From Arenimonas donghaensis DSM 18148 = HO3-R19 (GTDB lineage: Bacteria > Pseudomonadota > Gammaproteobacteria > Xanthomonadales > Xanthomonadaceae), in the NCBI RefSeq assembly GCF_000743535.1, contig NZ_AVCJ01000043.1, forward strand, positions 1 through 64,000: 64,000 bases of DNA, given 5' to 3'. This document shows, one piece after another, positions 1 to 9,144 of this stretch (positions are counted from its first letter, which is position 1; every line of letters begins with the position of its first letter). The position numbers and the translations under genes are program-made. The notes below the pieces were generated by a model. That model was not told the DNA's origin. It was given only the letters and a program-made list of their open reading frames with translations, and made no database searches.

Positions 1-1178
1 GGCAGCTCCTCGCGGGCGGCGCGGGCGCGTTCGAGCCGGCGTCCGGCAGCGGCCACGGCCGGCGAGTCCGGCGCCCACTCGCGGGCCCGGGCGATGGCAT
101 CGGCGGCGGCATCGAAATCGAAGTCGGCGGCATCCCGGCCTGCGCGTGCGGCCAGCATCGCCGCGGCATCGTCCAGGCCCTGGCGGGCCTCGACGTCGTC
201 GGGCTTGCTTTCGAGCAAGGCCTGGAAACCACTTGCCGCGGCATCCAGGCGGCCGGCGCGCAGTTCGGCCTGGGCGGCGCGCAGCGCGGTTTCGCGGCTG
301 CGTTCGCCCGCGGCCCGGACTTCACCCAGGCGCGCCTGCAGCGCCGGCAGGCCCAGGTGGCTGGGATCGGTGGCGACCACCCGACCAACCAGGGCGACGG
401 CGGTGCGCAGGTCGCCGGCATCCAGGGCGGCGTCGGCATCGCGCAGCAGGCCCGCGAGCAGGCTGCGCCGGCCTTCGAGCGCGATGGCGTTGTCGGGCTG
501 GCGACGCAGCACGTCTTCGTAAAGCGCCAGCGCGCCGTTGGACGGCTGTTCGATGCGACCCAGGGCGTGCGCTTCGCGGGCGGCCTGCAAGCGCTCGGCG
601 ACGTCGGCTTCCAGGGACTCACGCTCGGCCAGTTCGGCTTCGATGCTGGCCATGTCGGCGGCCGGCGCCGCCATCGTCCGCGCCAGCGCCAGGCGTTCGC
701 GCGCGGCGTCGAAGTCGCCGTCGGCCAGGGCGGCGCGCGCCTGCACCAGGGCCGCTTCGCGCACCGCCACCAGGCCGCTGCGTGCCGCCGGGTGGTCGGG
801 GTCCCGGGCCAGCACGGCCTGGAAACGCTCGCGCGCACCCTGGCCGTCGGGCCGGCTGAGCTCGCCGCGCGCCAGCGCCAGCTGGGCGGCTTCGATTTCC
901 TGGTTGAGTTCCGAAGAAGGAATGAGTGCCTGGCTCAGGCTCTCGCGCCAGACGCCGAGCACCAGGCCCAGCGCCAGGACAAGGACGACCACCGTGCCCA
1001 GCGCCAGCCAGGCCCAGGTGTGGCGGCGCGGGGGATTGGCTCCACGGCCGTCGTCGCGACGCGGCGGCGACGGCGGCGGGGCCTCGCCGCGGTCGCGGTG
1101 GCGCGGCGCATCCAGGTCCAGCTGGTCCATCGCGCCCAGCGACGGACTGGCGTCGGGGTCCTTGCGATCACCGATCAT
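1..1178 (-). CDS. TPR-like, membrane-anchored repeat protein, 3' end beyond window
   Basis: Reading leftward from an ATG at 1178 the frame stays open to the window edge (392 codons), so the C-terminus is missing. The product starts with a polar, Pro/Arg-rich cytoplasmic stretch of about 50 residues, then one hydrophobic segment (WLALGTVVVLVLALGLVLGV), then a long Ala/Arg/Glu/Leu-rich helical region with repeated units of the form ALARGEL..A...F..VLA.DPDHPAA, which look like degenerate tetratricopeptide repeats. This suggests a single-pass inner-membrane protein with a periplasmic TPR-like scaffold. It lies 60 nt after the relA stop on the same strand and could be cotranscribed. No enzymatic motif is visible and I do not recognise a named family. 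Confidence 0.7.
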   Translation of the reverse strand, partial: MIGDRKDPDASPSLGAMDQLDLDAPRHRDRGEAPPPSPPRRDDGRGANPPRRHTWAWLALGTVVVLVLALGLVLGVWRESLSQALIPSSELNQEIEAAQLALARGELSRPDGQGARERFQAVLARDPDHPAARSGLVAVREAALVQARAALADGDFDAARERLALARTMAAPAADMASIEAELAERESLEADVAERLQAAREAHALGRIEQPSNGALALYEDVLRRQPDNAIALEGRRSLLAGLLRDADAALDAGDLRTAVALVGRVVATDPSHLGLPALQARLGEVRAAGERSRETALRAAQAELRAGRLDAAASGFQALLESKPDDVEARQGLDDAAAMLAARAGRDAADFDFDAAADAIARAREWAPDSPAVAAAGRRLERARAAREEL

Positions 1179-1238
1179 GCGGGCGTCTCATCCATGCGCG
1201 GCAGGATAGCAGCGCAGCATGAACCGACCCCGGCCGGC

Positions 1239-3392
1239 TCAACCCAGGCGGTGCGCCTCGCGCACGCCGGGCACGGCGTTCAGCCGCCCCAGCAGGTCGC
1301 TGAGCTGGCCGTAGTCGGTCACCCGGACCGCCAGCCGCAGGTCGGCCAGGCCGCGTTCGTCGTCCACCCGCGACTGTAGGCCCAGGATGTTCACGCCCTG
1401 CTGGGCGACGAGGTTGGTGAGGTCCTTGAGCAGCCATTTGCGGTCGAAGGCGTGCACCTGGATGTCGACGTCGTAGCTGCCGCGGGTGCCCCGGCCCCAT
1501 TCGACCGGCAGCAGGCGTTCGGGATGGCGGCTTTCCAGGCGCTGCAGCGCCGGGCAGCCCGCGCGATGGATGCTGACGCCGCGACCGCGGGTGAGGTAAC
1601 CGACGATGGCATCGCCCGGCACCGGCCGGCAGCAGCGGGCGATCTGGCTGAGCAGGTTGCCGACGCCTTCGACCGTGAACGGCGCGTTCGCCGGTGGCGG
1701 CGGCGGGCTCCGGCGGGTCACCGGCGCCGGTTCGGCAGGCTCCCTGGCTTCCTGCGCATGGTCGTGCAGGCAGCGGGTGACCTGGCTGGGCCCCAGGTCG
1801 CCCAGGGCCAGGGCCAGGTGCAGGTCTTCGAGGCTTTCGAGCCGGAACTTGGCCAGCACCGGCCCCAGGTCGGCCTGGGTCAGCGCCATCCTCCGCAGTT
1901 CCTTGTCCAGTATGTCCTTGCCGTCATGCAGGTTGCGCGCGCGGTCGATGCGATGGAACCAGGCACGCACCTTGTCGCGGGCGCGACCGGTGGCCAGGAA
2001 GCCGTTGCTGGCCAACAGCCAGTCGCGGCGCGGCTCGCCGGTCTTGGCGGTGAGGATCTCGACCTGGTCACCGGTGCCGGGCTGGTGGTCGAGCGGCACG
2101 ATGCGGCCATTGACCTTGGCTCCGCGGCAGCGGTGGCCGACTTCGGTGTGCACGGCATAGGCGAAATCGAGCACGGTGGCGCCACGCGGCAGGTCGACCA
2201 CCTCGCCACGCGGGGTGATGGCGTAAACGCGGTCCTCCACCAGTTCGGTGGAAAAACCCTGCACCAGCGCCGCATCGCCGTCGCCGCCGCCGTCGCTGGC
2301 GTCGCGTGCCTCCAGCAGCTGGCGCATCCAGGCGACCTTGCGCTCGAAGCTGGCGTCGGCGCCGCCGCCCTCCTTGTAGCGCCAGTGCGCGGCGACGCCC
2401 AGCTCGGCGTGGTCGTGCATCTGGCGGGTACGGATCTGCACTTCCAGGGTGCGTCCGCCCGGACCGATGACGGCGGTGTGCAGCGACCGGTAGTCGTTGC
2501 CCTTGGGATGGGCGATGTAATCGTCGAACTCGGAAGGAATCGACGGCCAGAGCTGGTGCACCACGCCCAGCACCGCGTAGCAGCTGGGGATGTCGTCGAC
2601 CAGCACGCGCACGGCGCGGATGTCGTAGAGCTCGCTGAAGGGCACGCCCTTGCGCTGCATCTTCTTGTAGATGCTGAAGATGTGCTTGGGCCGGCCGGCG
2701 ACGTCGGCACCGGTGATGCCGGCTTCCGCCAGGGCAGCCTGGATGCGCGCCAGCGCGTCGTCGATGAAACGCTGGCGATCACCGCGTTTTTCGTCGAGAA
2801 GGCGGGCGATGCGCTGGTAGGTGTCGGGCTGCAGCCAGCGAAAGGCCAGGTCCTCGAGCTCCCACTTGAGCTGCCAGATGCCCAGGCGGTTGGCCAGCGG
2901 CGCATGGATGTCCCGGGCGAGTTCGGCCAGGGCGCGGCGCTCTTCCTCCGGCAGCTGCGCCGCCTCGCGCAGGCGCACCAGCTGCACGGCCAGCAGCACC
3001 AGCACCGCGCGCAGGTCGCGCACGAGCGCCAGCAGCAACCGGCGCAGGCCTTCGGCGCTGCCCTGCCCCGGGCGATGGTGGTGCAGGTCGTCGACCTGGC
3101 CGGCGGCGGCCAGGCCCTCGAGCAGGCGCTGGACACGCGGGGCCTGTTCGAGCGCCTTCCCGGGCAGGGCCGCGCGCAGGGCCGGCCACAGGTGCAGCGC
3201 GGCAGCGGCCTGGACTTCAGCGTCGGCGCGCAGCGGCCGCAGGGTGTCAAGCACGGCCAGGGCGCAGCGCTCGTCCTTGTCGGCGGGCAGGCCGGCCGCG
3301 GCCTCCACCAGCGCCGGCCACCAGGCGGCGCCGGCCTCGACGCTGGCCAGGGCTTGCTTCAAACGCTCGGGTGGGGGGCTGGGGGTGTTCAA
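1239..3392 (-). CDS. relA: RelA, ribosome-associated (p)ppGpp synthetase
   Basis: 717 residues, close to E. coli RelA (744). It makes (p)ppGpp from ATP and GTP/GDP when uncharged tRNA enters the ribosome. Order: degenerate hydrolase-like N-terminal region (no HD metal pair around residues 100-140), synthetase domain (about 230-345) with GRPKHIFSIYKKM, EFDD at 288-291 and YRSLHTAVIG just after, TGS domain (about 388-450), helical and zinc-finger region with GNLLSQIARCC, and a C-terminal ACT domain. The EXDD signature marks a RelA-type synthetase; SpoT/Rel enzymes carry RXKD. The start is a TTG with no clear ribosome-binding site; a second in-frame TTG lies ten codons downstream, so the exact N-terminus is uncertain. 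Confidence 0.95.
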   Translation of the reverse strand: MNTPSPPPERLKQALASVEAGAAWWPALVEAAAGLPADKDERCALAVLDTLRPLRADAEVQAAAALHLWPALRAALPGKALEQAPRVQRLLEGLAAAGQVDDLHHHRPGQGSAEGLRRLLLALVRDLRAVLVLLAVQLVRLREAAQLPEEERRALAELARDIHAPLANRLGIWQLKWELEDLAFRWLQPDTYQRIARLLDEKRGDRQRFIDDALARIQAALAEAGITGADVAGRPKHIFSIYKKMQRKGVPFSELYDIRAVRVLVDDIPSCYAVLGVVHQLWPSIPSEFDDYIAHPKGNDYRSLHTAVIGPGGRTLEVQIRTRQMHDHAELGVAAHWRYKEGGGADASFERKVAWMRQLLEARDASDGGGDGDAALVQGFSTELVEDRVYAITPRGEVVDLPRGATVLDFAYAVHTEVGHRCRGAKVNGRIVPLDHQPGTGDQVEILTAKTGEPRRDWLLASNGFLATGRARDKVRAWFHRIDRARNLHDGKDILDKELRRMALTQADLGPVLAKFRLESLEDLHLALALGDLGPSQVTRCLHDHAQEAREPAEPAPVTRRSPPPPPANAPFTVEGVGNLLSQIARCCRPVPGDAIVGYLTRGRGVSIHRAGCPALQRLESRHPERLLPVEWGRGTRGSYDVDIQVHAFDRKWLLKDLTNLVAQQGVNILGLQSRVDDERGLADLRLAVRVTDYGQLSDLLGRLNAVPGVREAHRLG

Positions 3393-3465
3393 GTAGCGTC
3401 TGCATTGGCCGGGGAGTTAGACTGCCCCGCGATTGCTGGCAGTTCAACCAGTACGGAATCAAACC

Positions 3466-3945
3466 ATGCGCCGAATGCTCCTGATCTCCTTCGTCCTGAC
3501 CGCCCTGATCGGCGGCAGCGCCCTGGCCCAGTCGTTCTCCTCGCTCGAGGAGCGCATGACCGAAGCCGAATTCAAGGCCGCGGGCCTGGACAAGCTGACG
3601 CCGGCGGAACTGGCCGCGCTCAATGCCTTCGTGCGGGCGGAAACGAGCGAACTGGCCTCGACCCTGCCGGCGGCGACGCCAGCGGTGGACCAGCGTGGCT
3701 TCCATTCGTCGACGGGGCCCGATGGCGCGATCTTCAGCTCGATCAGCGGCGAGTTCCGCGGCTGGGAGAACGGCCAGCGATTCAAGCTCGACAACGGCCA
3801 GATCTGGAAGGTCACCGATTCCACCGCGCGCCTGCGCGTGAACCTGACCGATCCGAAGGTGACGATCGAACCCGGTGCGTTCAGCGCCTGGTACCTGAAG
3901 GTCGAGGGCTACAACTCGCGCGCACGCGTCACGCGCATCAAGTAA
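3466..3945 (+). CDS. small exported protein of unknown function
   Basis: 159 residues from the ATG at 3466. Another ATG 11 codons upstream is in frame, but it would put a polar stretch before the signal peptide, so the inner start is preferred. The N-terminus MRRMLLISFVLTALIGGSALAQ is a signal peptide with an ALA-Q cleavage site, so the mature protein is periplasmic or secreted. The middle is acidic and helical (LEERMTEAEFKAAGLDKLTPAELAAL). The C-terminal 80 residues form a beta-rich unit (GEFRGWENGQRFKLDNGQIW ... SAWYLKVEGYNSRARVTRIK). I have seen this beta unit in xanthomonad proteins of unknown role. A 9-bp hairpin follows the stop. No function is assigned. Confidence 0.75.
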   Translation: MRRMLLISFVLTALIGGSALAQSFSSLEERMTEAEFKAAGLDKLTPAELAALNAFVRAETSELASTLPAATPAVDQRGFHSSTGPDGAIFSSISGEFRGWENGQRFKLDNGQIWKVTDSTARLRVNLTDPKVTIEPGAFSAWYLKVEGYNSRARVTRIK

Positions 3946-3965
3946 GCCGGCCGTTTTCCCCAAGG

Positions 3966-3987
3966 CTTCGGGACGCCTGTCCCGAAG
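3966..3987 (+). terminator. hairpin after the small exported protein gene
   Basis: A perfect 9-bp inverted repeat, CTTCGGGAC-GCCT-GTCCCGAAG, begins 21 nt after the stop at 3945. The tract that follows (CACTCCCCTTGCC) is pyrimidine-rich but not a real U-run. It may terminate weakly or stabilise the mRNA 3' end, or be a piece of the REP material that fills this gap. Confidence 0.45.
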
Positions 3988-4002
3988 CACTCCCCTTGCC
4001 CC

Positions 4003-4026
4003 TGTAGGAGCGCCTTCAGGCGCGAA
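4003..4026 (+). repeat. REP half, family A
   Basis: One arm of the family whose core is TGTAGGAGCGCCTTCAGGCG followed by CGAA. The sequence after it (GCTTTTGCCTTGCCCGTCGG) resembles the doublet interior but has diverged, so this may be a decayed doublet. Confidence 0.85.
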
Positions 4027-4086
4027 GCTTTTGCCTTGCCCGTCGGTCAAGCAGGGCTTGGGGTCGTGGTGCCTTCGCGGGTGGAG

Positions 4087-4188
4087 GCAGCGTGCAGTCG
4101 CCCTGGCCGACACGCCGCAAGTACCTCCATGTAGGCTCTTCGTCGACGTCCTTGTCTCCGAAGGTCGGCCAGGGCGACTGCACGCTAC
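4087..4188. repeat. long-arm inverted repeat (25-nt arms, 52-nt spacer)
   Basis: Left arm 4087-4111 and right arm 4164-4188 are reverse complements at 24 of 25 positions; the core is CGTGCAGTCGCCCTGGCCGA. The arms are long enough to fold into a stable hairpin in RNA or extruded DNA. It differs from REP families A and B. The spacer contains no reading frame I would trust. Confidence 0.8.
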
Positions 4189-4514
4189 CTCCTCAACAAT
4201 ACGCAGTGGCCGCCAGGAAAGCCGGCCGGAAGTCCCCTGGAATCCATGACTCGCGGCCGCCGTTTGGCGAAGCCGAAGCTATTCGACGCCATGCGTCGGG
4301 CTGGCAGTCAGCGGCCCGTGATGAAGTGGGAGCGACGACGTGCACGCTATGTCCTCGACGAAGTGTAGGACAGGATGTCCGGAACGGCCGGCCGTGAGCT
4401 GGTCATGGATGACGCTTGGTCCCGGCCGGGCGGCGAGGACGTAGCGTGCGCGGCGGCGCCTCCGACGAAAGCAGCATGGGCCCCTGTGCCTGCCCTATGG
4501 GCAGGTCCAAGGGC

Positions 4515-4540
4515 TCGGGACTGAAGTCCCTCCCACAGGG
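4515..4540. repeat. REP half, family B
   Basis: Contains CGGGACTGAAGTCCCTCCCA followed by CAG, identical to one arm of the perfect B doublet at 33981-34034. It sits beside an inverted family A half at 4550-4573, giving a mixed B/A arrangement. Confidence 0.8.
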
Positions 4541-4549
4541 GTGGGAAGC

Positions 4550-4573
4550 TTCGCGCCTGAAGGCGCTCCTACA
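4550..4573 (-). repeat. REP half, family A, containing the hrpA stop codon
   Basis: Reverse-complement copy of the family A arm (TTCGCGCCTGAAGGCGCTCC then TACA). Its CTA at 4569-4571 is the TAG stop of hrpA on the minus strand, so the element has been incorporated into the 3' end of that gene. Confidence 0.85.
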
Positions 4574-7500
4574 GGTTCGAGAGGGTGCGGGCGAGTTTCT
4601 TGGCGGAGACCTGGCGGCGGGTGCCCAGTTCCTGGGCGAAGGTCGAGACTCGCAGTTCCTCGAGGTCCCAGCGCAGGGACTGCCAGGCCGGCAGCGCCGC
4701 CTGCCCGGTTTCGCGGGCGCGTTCGAGGGCGTCTGAAAAGGGCTTGAGTTCGAGCATGCGGGCCTGGTCGCGCACCGGGTCGCGCAGCGCGCGTTCGGCG
4801 CGCAGCGACAGCGCCTTGAGGTAACGCGGGTACTGGGCCAGGGCCTCGGCCGGCGTCTCGCGCAGGAATCCCGGCGGCACCAGGCCGGCCAACTGCGCCT
4901 TGAGGTCGTCGAGATTGCCCTGGGCCCAGCCCAGCAGCGGCGATTCCAGCCGTGGCTTGATTTCGGCCACCAGGCCCAGGATCTGCTCGGCCAGCTGCAG
5001 GCGCGTCATGGCTTCCGGGAACAGCTGTTTGCCGGCTTGCTGGAGCTGGGCCTGGAACGCCGCCGGGTCGCGCACCGCGCCCAGGTCGCCGTCGGTCACC
5101 GCCAGCAGCGCCGCGTCGGCCAGGTCGGCGCGCAAATGTTCATGCGCCGGGCCCTGGCCGGGGCTCTGCTGGAAGCCTTCGATGGTCGCGTACAGCAAGG
5201 CCAGCTTCGGACTGACCGGCAGCTGCTTGCGTGCCTGCCTGAGCTTGTCGGCCAGGGCCAGGCGAAGCAGGCGGCGCACGCCGGCGGCATGCTCGCGCCG
5301 GGCCTCGTCGCGATCGGCGAAGACGCTCAGCGACACCGTGCCGCCGGCGTCCACCAGCGCCGGAAACGCCGGTACGCCGGCCGCGCCGGCCACCTGGTCC
5401 GGGATCGGTGCGTCCGGGAAGTGGGTAAGACCGTCCCTGGCCAGCTCTTCGCCGGCACGCTCGGCGAAGGCCTGCTCGGCGCGGTCGCCAAACCGCGCGC
5501 GCAGTTGCGCCAGGTCGCGCGACACGGCCAGCACCCGGCCCTCGCGTTCGGCCAGGCGCAGGTTCATGCGCAGGTGCGGTTCGAGGGCGGCTTCGTTGAA
5601 GTCCAGTGCCGCCACCGGGGCGCCGGTGGCCTTGCTAAGGAATCGCGCCAGCGTACCGGCCAGGCTGTCGGCTTCGGGCCTGGGGAAAGCCTGGGCGAAC
5701 GCGCGGGCGAAATCGGGCGCGGGCACATAGTTGCGGCGCAGCGCCTTGGGCAGGCCGCGAATGAGCGCGGTGGCCTTTTCCTCGACAAGGCCCGGCACCA
5801 GCCAGCCCAGCCGGGTGGCGTCGAGCGCCATCAGCAGGTGCAGCGGCACGTCCAGGGTGACCCCGTCCTCGGGATGACCAGGTTCGAAGCGGTAATGCAG
5901 GGCCAGGCGGACGTCGCCGAGCGCGAAGAACTTCGGGAACCGCTCGGCTTCGCTGCCCTCGCCCGGCAGCAGCTCGGCCAGCGGCCATTCGATCGACTTC
6001 TTCTGCTCCGGACCGAGCTTGCCGTACCAGGCATCGAAGCCGGCCACGGAATTGATCTCCGGTGGCAGCCGGTCCAGGTACCAGCGCGCCTGCCAGTCTT
6101 CGTCGGCGACCAGGCCGGCGCGGCGCAGCTTGGCTTCTTCCTGGTGGGCTTTTTCCAGCGTCGCCAGGTTGCGCTTGAGCAAGGGTGCACGGCAGTCGAC
6201 TTCGCCCGGCACCAGGCCCTGGCGCACGAACAGCTCGCGCGCCTCGGCCGGATAAAGTCCGCCGTAGTGGACCGGTTTCTTCGGGGCCAGCACCAGGCCG
6301 AACAGGCTGATCTGCTCGCTGCCGATCACCCGGCCCTGGCTGCGCGACCAGTGCGGGTCGAAATGTTTGCGCGCCAGCAGGTGCGGCAGCTCGGCGATGA
6401 CCCAGTCCGGTTCGATCTTCGCGGCCATCAGGCCCCAGACCTTCTGGGTGTCGAGCAAGGTGGCCACCAGCACCCACGCCGGCGGCGCCTTGGCCAGCGC
6501 CGAACCGGGGAAGAGCTGGAACTTGCGCTGGCGCGGTGCATCGTAGACGCCTTTTTCGGTGCGATGGCCGATCTGCGTGGGCAGGCCGGCGATCAGCGCG
6601 CGGTGCAATCGTTCGCTGCGTGCCGGCTGGCCCTTGCCGCGGCGGCGGCCACGCCCCGCGTCAGGCGCCTTGCGGGCGTCTTCGAGCAGGTCGGCCAGGC
6701 CACTGGCATCGCCGCTGTCCCAGCGCATCTCCTCGCAGGCCAGGCGCAGCTGGCGATGCAGCTCGCGCCATTCACGCATGCGCAGGAACGCCAGGAACCG
6801 TTTTTCGCACCAGCCGCGCAGCTTCGATTGCGTCAGGTCCTCGTGGGCCTGGCGATAAGCGTCCCAGAGCTTGAGGATGCCGACGAACTCCGACCCGGGG
6901 TCGGCGAACTCCGCGTGGGCGTTGTCGGCCTTCTCACGGGCATCCGCGGGTCGCTCGCGCGGGTCCTGGATGCCCAGGAAACTGGCGATCACCAGCATTT
7001 CGTGCACCACGCCGTGGCCGTTGGCCGCGACCAGCATGCGCGCCAGTTTCGGGTCCACCGGCAGTCGCGACATTTCGCGGCCGATGGGGGTCAGCTTGCG
7101 CTCGTCGTCGATGGCGCCCAGCTCGGCGAGGGTCTGCCAGCCGTCGGCGATCGCACGCGGGTCGGGCGCGTCGATGAAGGGGAAGTCCTCGACCCGGCCC
7201 AGGCCCAGGGTGAGCATGCGCAGGATCACGCCCGCCAGCGAGGCGCGCAGGATCTCCGGATCGGTGAAGCGCGGACGCGCGGCGAAATCGTCCTCGCCGT
7301 AGAGCCGGTAGCAGACGCCGGCGGCGATGCGGCCGCAGCGGCCCTTGCGCTGGTCGGCGCTGGCCTGGCTGACCGGCTCGATGTGCAGGCGGTCGAGTTT
7401 GCCGCGTGGACTGTAGCGTTTCACCCGCGCCAGTCCCGGGTCGATGACGTAGCGGATGCGCGGCACCGTCAGCGAGGTTTCCGCGACATTGGTCGCCAGC

Positions 7501-8531
7501 ACGATGCGCCGACCGGGCCCGGGATTGAACACCTTGTCCTGGTCGCGCACCGACAGCCGCGCGTACAGCGGGATGACCTCGGTCGACCGGTACTTGCGCC
7601 GGTTGAGCGCGGCATGGGCGTCGCGGATTTCCCTTTCGCCGGGCAGGAACACCAGGATGTCGCCCAGCGGGTCCTGCCGGGTGATGTCGTCGGCGGCGGC
7701 GACGATGGCGTCGGCCAGCGGCAGCTCGCCCGCGGGCTCGTCCTCGCCCGCGTTTTTCCCGGGCGTGAAATAACGGACGTCGACCGGAAAGCCACGGCCC
7801 TCGACGTTGACCACCGGGGCGTCGCCGAAATGTTTCGCGAAGCGCTCGGTGTCGATCGTGGCCGAGGTGATGACCAGCTTCAGGTCCGGCCGCCGCTGCA
7901 CCAGTTGCTTGAGGTAGCCGAGCAGGAAGTCGATGTTGAGGCTGCGCTCGTGGGCCTCGTCGATGATCAGGGTGTCGTACTTGGACAGCCAGCGGTCGGA
8001 CTGGATCTCCGCCAGCAGGATGCCGTCGGTCATGAACTTGATGAAGGTGTCGTCGCCGACGTTTTCGGTGAAGCGCACCTGGTAGCCCACGGCGCCACCC
8101 AGCGGCACCTGCAGCTCCTCGGCCACGCGCCGGGCGACCGCGCGCGCGGCGATGCGGCGTGGCTGGGTGCAGCCGATCAGGCCGGCGCCGCCGCGACCGG
8201 CGGCCAGGCACAACTTCGGCAGCTGGGTGGTCTTGCCCGAACCGGTCTCGCCGGCGACCACCACCACGGGATGTTTGCGGATCAGGTCCACCAGGGTGTC
8301 GGCGGCGCGCGACACCGGCAGGCTGTCGTCGAACCGTGGCTGCGGCCGCTTCGACAGCCGGGCGGCATGCGCCGCCTTCGCCACCGCAAGCGCGTCCACG
8401 TAGGCCTGGCGCTTGCCCGCGTCGTCCGGCGCCTTTTGCGCAGCCCCACGCAGCCGCAGCAGGCGGCCGCGGTCGCGGCTGGGCACGGCGTCGTCGGGAA
8501 GGGAGGGGAGCGGGGCCGGTCGGGCAGACAT
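4569..8531 (-). CDS. hrpA: HrpA, DEAH-box ATP-dependent RNA helicase
   Basis: 1320 residues, about the length of E. coli HrpA (1300). Cytoplasmic helicase; in E. coli HrpA acts in mRNA processing and in rescuing stalled or collided ribosomes. Visible: Walker A GETGSGKT (about 94-101), QPRRIAARAVA, DEAH at 191-194, SATIDTERFAKHF, helicase C domain with VFLPGEREIRD and ATNVAETSLTVPRIRYVIDPG, HRPKGRCGR-like QRKGRCGRIAAG, then HA2, OB-fold and the long C-terminal region typical of HrpA. Starts at ATG 8531, divergent from dps with 91 nt between. Its last residues (LARTLSNL) and TAG stop run into a REP half, so the extreme C-terminus may be recent. Confidence 0.95.
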   Translation of the reverse strand: MSARPAPLPSLPDDAVPSRDRGRLLRLRGAAQKAPDDAGKRQAYVDALAVAKAAHAARLSKRPQPRFDDSLPVSRAADTLVDLIRKHPVVVVAGETGSGKTTQLPKLCLAAGRGGAGLIGCTQPRRIAARAVARRVAEELQVPLGGAVGYQVRFTENVGDDTFIKFMTDGILLAEIQSDRWLSKYDTLIIDEAHERSLNIDFLLGYLKQLVQRRPDLKLVITSATIDTERFAKHFGDAPVVNVEGRGFPVDVRYFTPGKNAGEDEPAGELPLADAIVAAADDITRQDPLGDILVFLPGEREIRDAHAALNRRKYRSTEVIPLYARLSVRDQDKVFNPGPGRRIVLATNVAETSLTVPRIRYVIDPGLARVKRYSPRGKLDRLHIEPVSQASADQRKGRCGRIAAGVCYRLYGEDDFAARPRFTDPEILRASLAGVILRMLTLGLGRVEDFPFIDAPDPRAIADGWQTLAELGAIDDERKLTPIGREMSRLPVDPKLARMLVAANGHGVVHEMLVIASFLGIQDPRERPADAREKADNAHAEFADPGSEFVGILKLWDAYRQAHEDLTQSKLRGWCEKRFLAFLRMREWRELHRQLRLACEEMRWDSGDASGLADLLEDARKAPDAGRGRRRGKGQPARSERLHRALIAGLPTQIGHRTEKGVYDAPRQRKFQLFPGSALAKAPPAWVLVATLLDTQKVWGLMAAKIEPDWVIAELPHLLARKHFDPHWSRSQGRVIGSEQISLFGLVLAPKKPVHYGGLYPAEARELFVRQGLVPGEVDCRAPLLKRNLATLEKAHQEEAKLRRAGLVADEDWQARWYLDRLPPEINSVAGFDAWYGKLGPEQKKSIEWPLAELLPGEGSEAERFPKFFALGDVRLALHYRFEPGHPEDGVTLDVPLHLLMALDATRLGWLVPGLVEEKATALIRGLPKALRRNYVPAPDFARAFAQAFPRPEADSLAGTLARFLSKATGAPVAALDFNEAALEPHLRMNLRLAEREGRVLAVSRDLAQLRARFGDRAEQAFAERAGEELARDGLTHFPDAPIPDQVAGAAGVPAFPALVDAGGTVSLSVFADRDEARREHAAGVRRLLRLALADKLRQARKQLPVSPKLALLYATIEGFQQSPGQGPAHEHLRADLADAALLAVTDGDLGAVRDPAAFQAQLQQAGKQLFPEAMTRLQLAEQILGLVAEIKPRLESPLLGWAQGNLDDLKAQLAGLVPPGFLRETPAEALAQYPRYLKALSLRAERALRDPVRDQARMLELKPFSDALERARETGQAALPAWQSLRWDLEELRVSTFAQELGTRRQVSAKKLARTLSNL

Positions 8532-8622
8532 ATAACGCTATTCTAACGTCGGCCCGGGGTTCATCCGACTTCAACCTTCGCGAGGGTAGTATTTCTGTTG
8601 TCCCTTCACGAGGAGTCCCGCC

Positions 8623-9138
8623 ATGGCGTCAAAATCGAAGAAGTCCGCCGCTTCCGCCGCCGCGCCCAGGATCGACATCGGCATCAGCGAGAAGGACCGC
8701 CGGAAGGTCGCCGACGGGCTGTCGGCTTTCCTGTCCGACAGCTACACGCTCTACCTCAAGACCCATAACTTCCACTGGAACGTCACCGGGCCAATGTTCA
8801 ACAGCCTGCATGCGATGTTCATGACCCAGTACACCGAACAGTGGACCGCGCTCGACGAAATCGCCGAGCGCATCCGCGCCCTGGGATTCCCCGCGCCCGG
8901 CTCCTACGCCGAGTTCGTCAAGCTCTCGTCCATCAAGGAAGAGCAGTCGCCCGGCGGCCTGGACTGGCAGGGCATGGTTCGCCAGCTGGTCAGCGGCAAC
9001 GAAGCGGTCTGCCGCACCGCCCGCAAAGTCATCAAGACCAGCGAAGCCGCCGGCGACGACCCGACCGTGGACCTGGCCACCCAGCGCCTGCAGATCCACG
9101 AGAAAAACGCCTGGATGCTGCGCTCGCTGCTGGAGTGA
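8623..9138 (+). CDS. dps: Dps-family ferritin-like DNA-protection protein
   Basis: 171 residues. Dps dodecamers oxidise and store iron using peroxide and shield DNA in starved or stressed cells. The ferroxidase pattern is intact: H51 in NFHWN, H63 in LHAMF, D78 and E82 in ALDEIAERI. The Lys/Ser/Ala-rich N-terminal tail ([12 protein letters not shown]) is of the kind that lets some Dps proteins bind DNA. Ribosome-binding site CACGAGGAG lies 7 nt before the ATG. A possible -10 (TAGTAT, about 8587) lies upstream, without a good -35; an OxyR site cannot be confirmed by eye. The stop is 6 nt from the convergent gene that follows. Confidence 0.95.
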   Translation: MASKSKKSAASAAAPRIDIGISEKDRRKVADGLSAFLSDSYTLYLKTHNFHWNVTGPMFNSLHAMFMTQYTEQWTALDEIAERIRALGFPAPGSYAEFVKLSSIKEEQSPGGLDWQGMVRQLVSGNEAVCRTARKVIKTSEAAGDDPTVDLATQRLQIHEKNAWMLRSLLE

Positions 9139-9144
9139 TGCGCG

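Larger units (their letters stand above)
3946..4568. other. 623-nt gene-free gap packed with inverted repeats
   Basis: No convincing gene. It holds, in order: the 3966-3987 hairpin; one A-type REP half (4003-4026); a long-arm inverted repeat (4087-4111 with 4164-4188, 24 of 25 positions, 52-nt spacer); a related inverted pair further right (ACGCTATGTCCTCG near 4342 against CGAGGACGTAGCGT near 4434); a short CCTGCCC-TAT-GGGCAGG stem near 4489; a B-type REP half (4515-4540); and an inverted A-type REP half (4550-4573) that runs into the hrpA stop codon. The repeated core is close to TAGCGTGCAGTCG. It looks like an accumulation or decay site for small palindromic elements. Confidence 0.8.

Noticed and set aside
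1452-4007. 851-codon plus-strand open frame opposite relA
   Set aside because: Product is compositionally odd (Gln, Gly, Ala, His-rich), matches no family and mirrors the antisense of relA; high GC suppresses stop codons in shadow frames.
5037-8546. 1169-codon plus-strand open frame opposite hrpA
   Set aside because: Antisense shadow of a clear HrpA; no start context, no domain.
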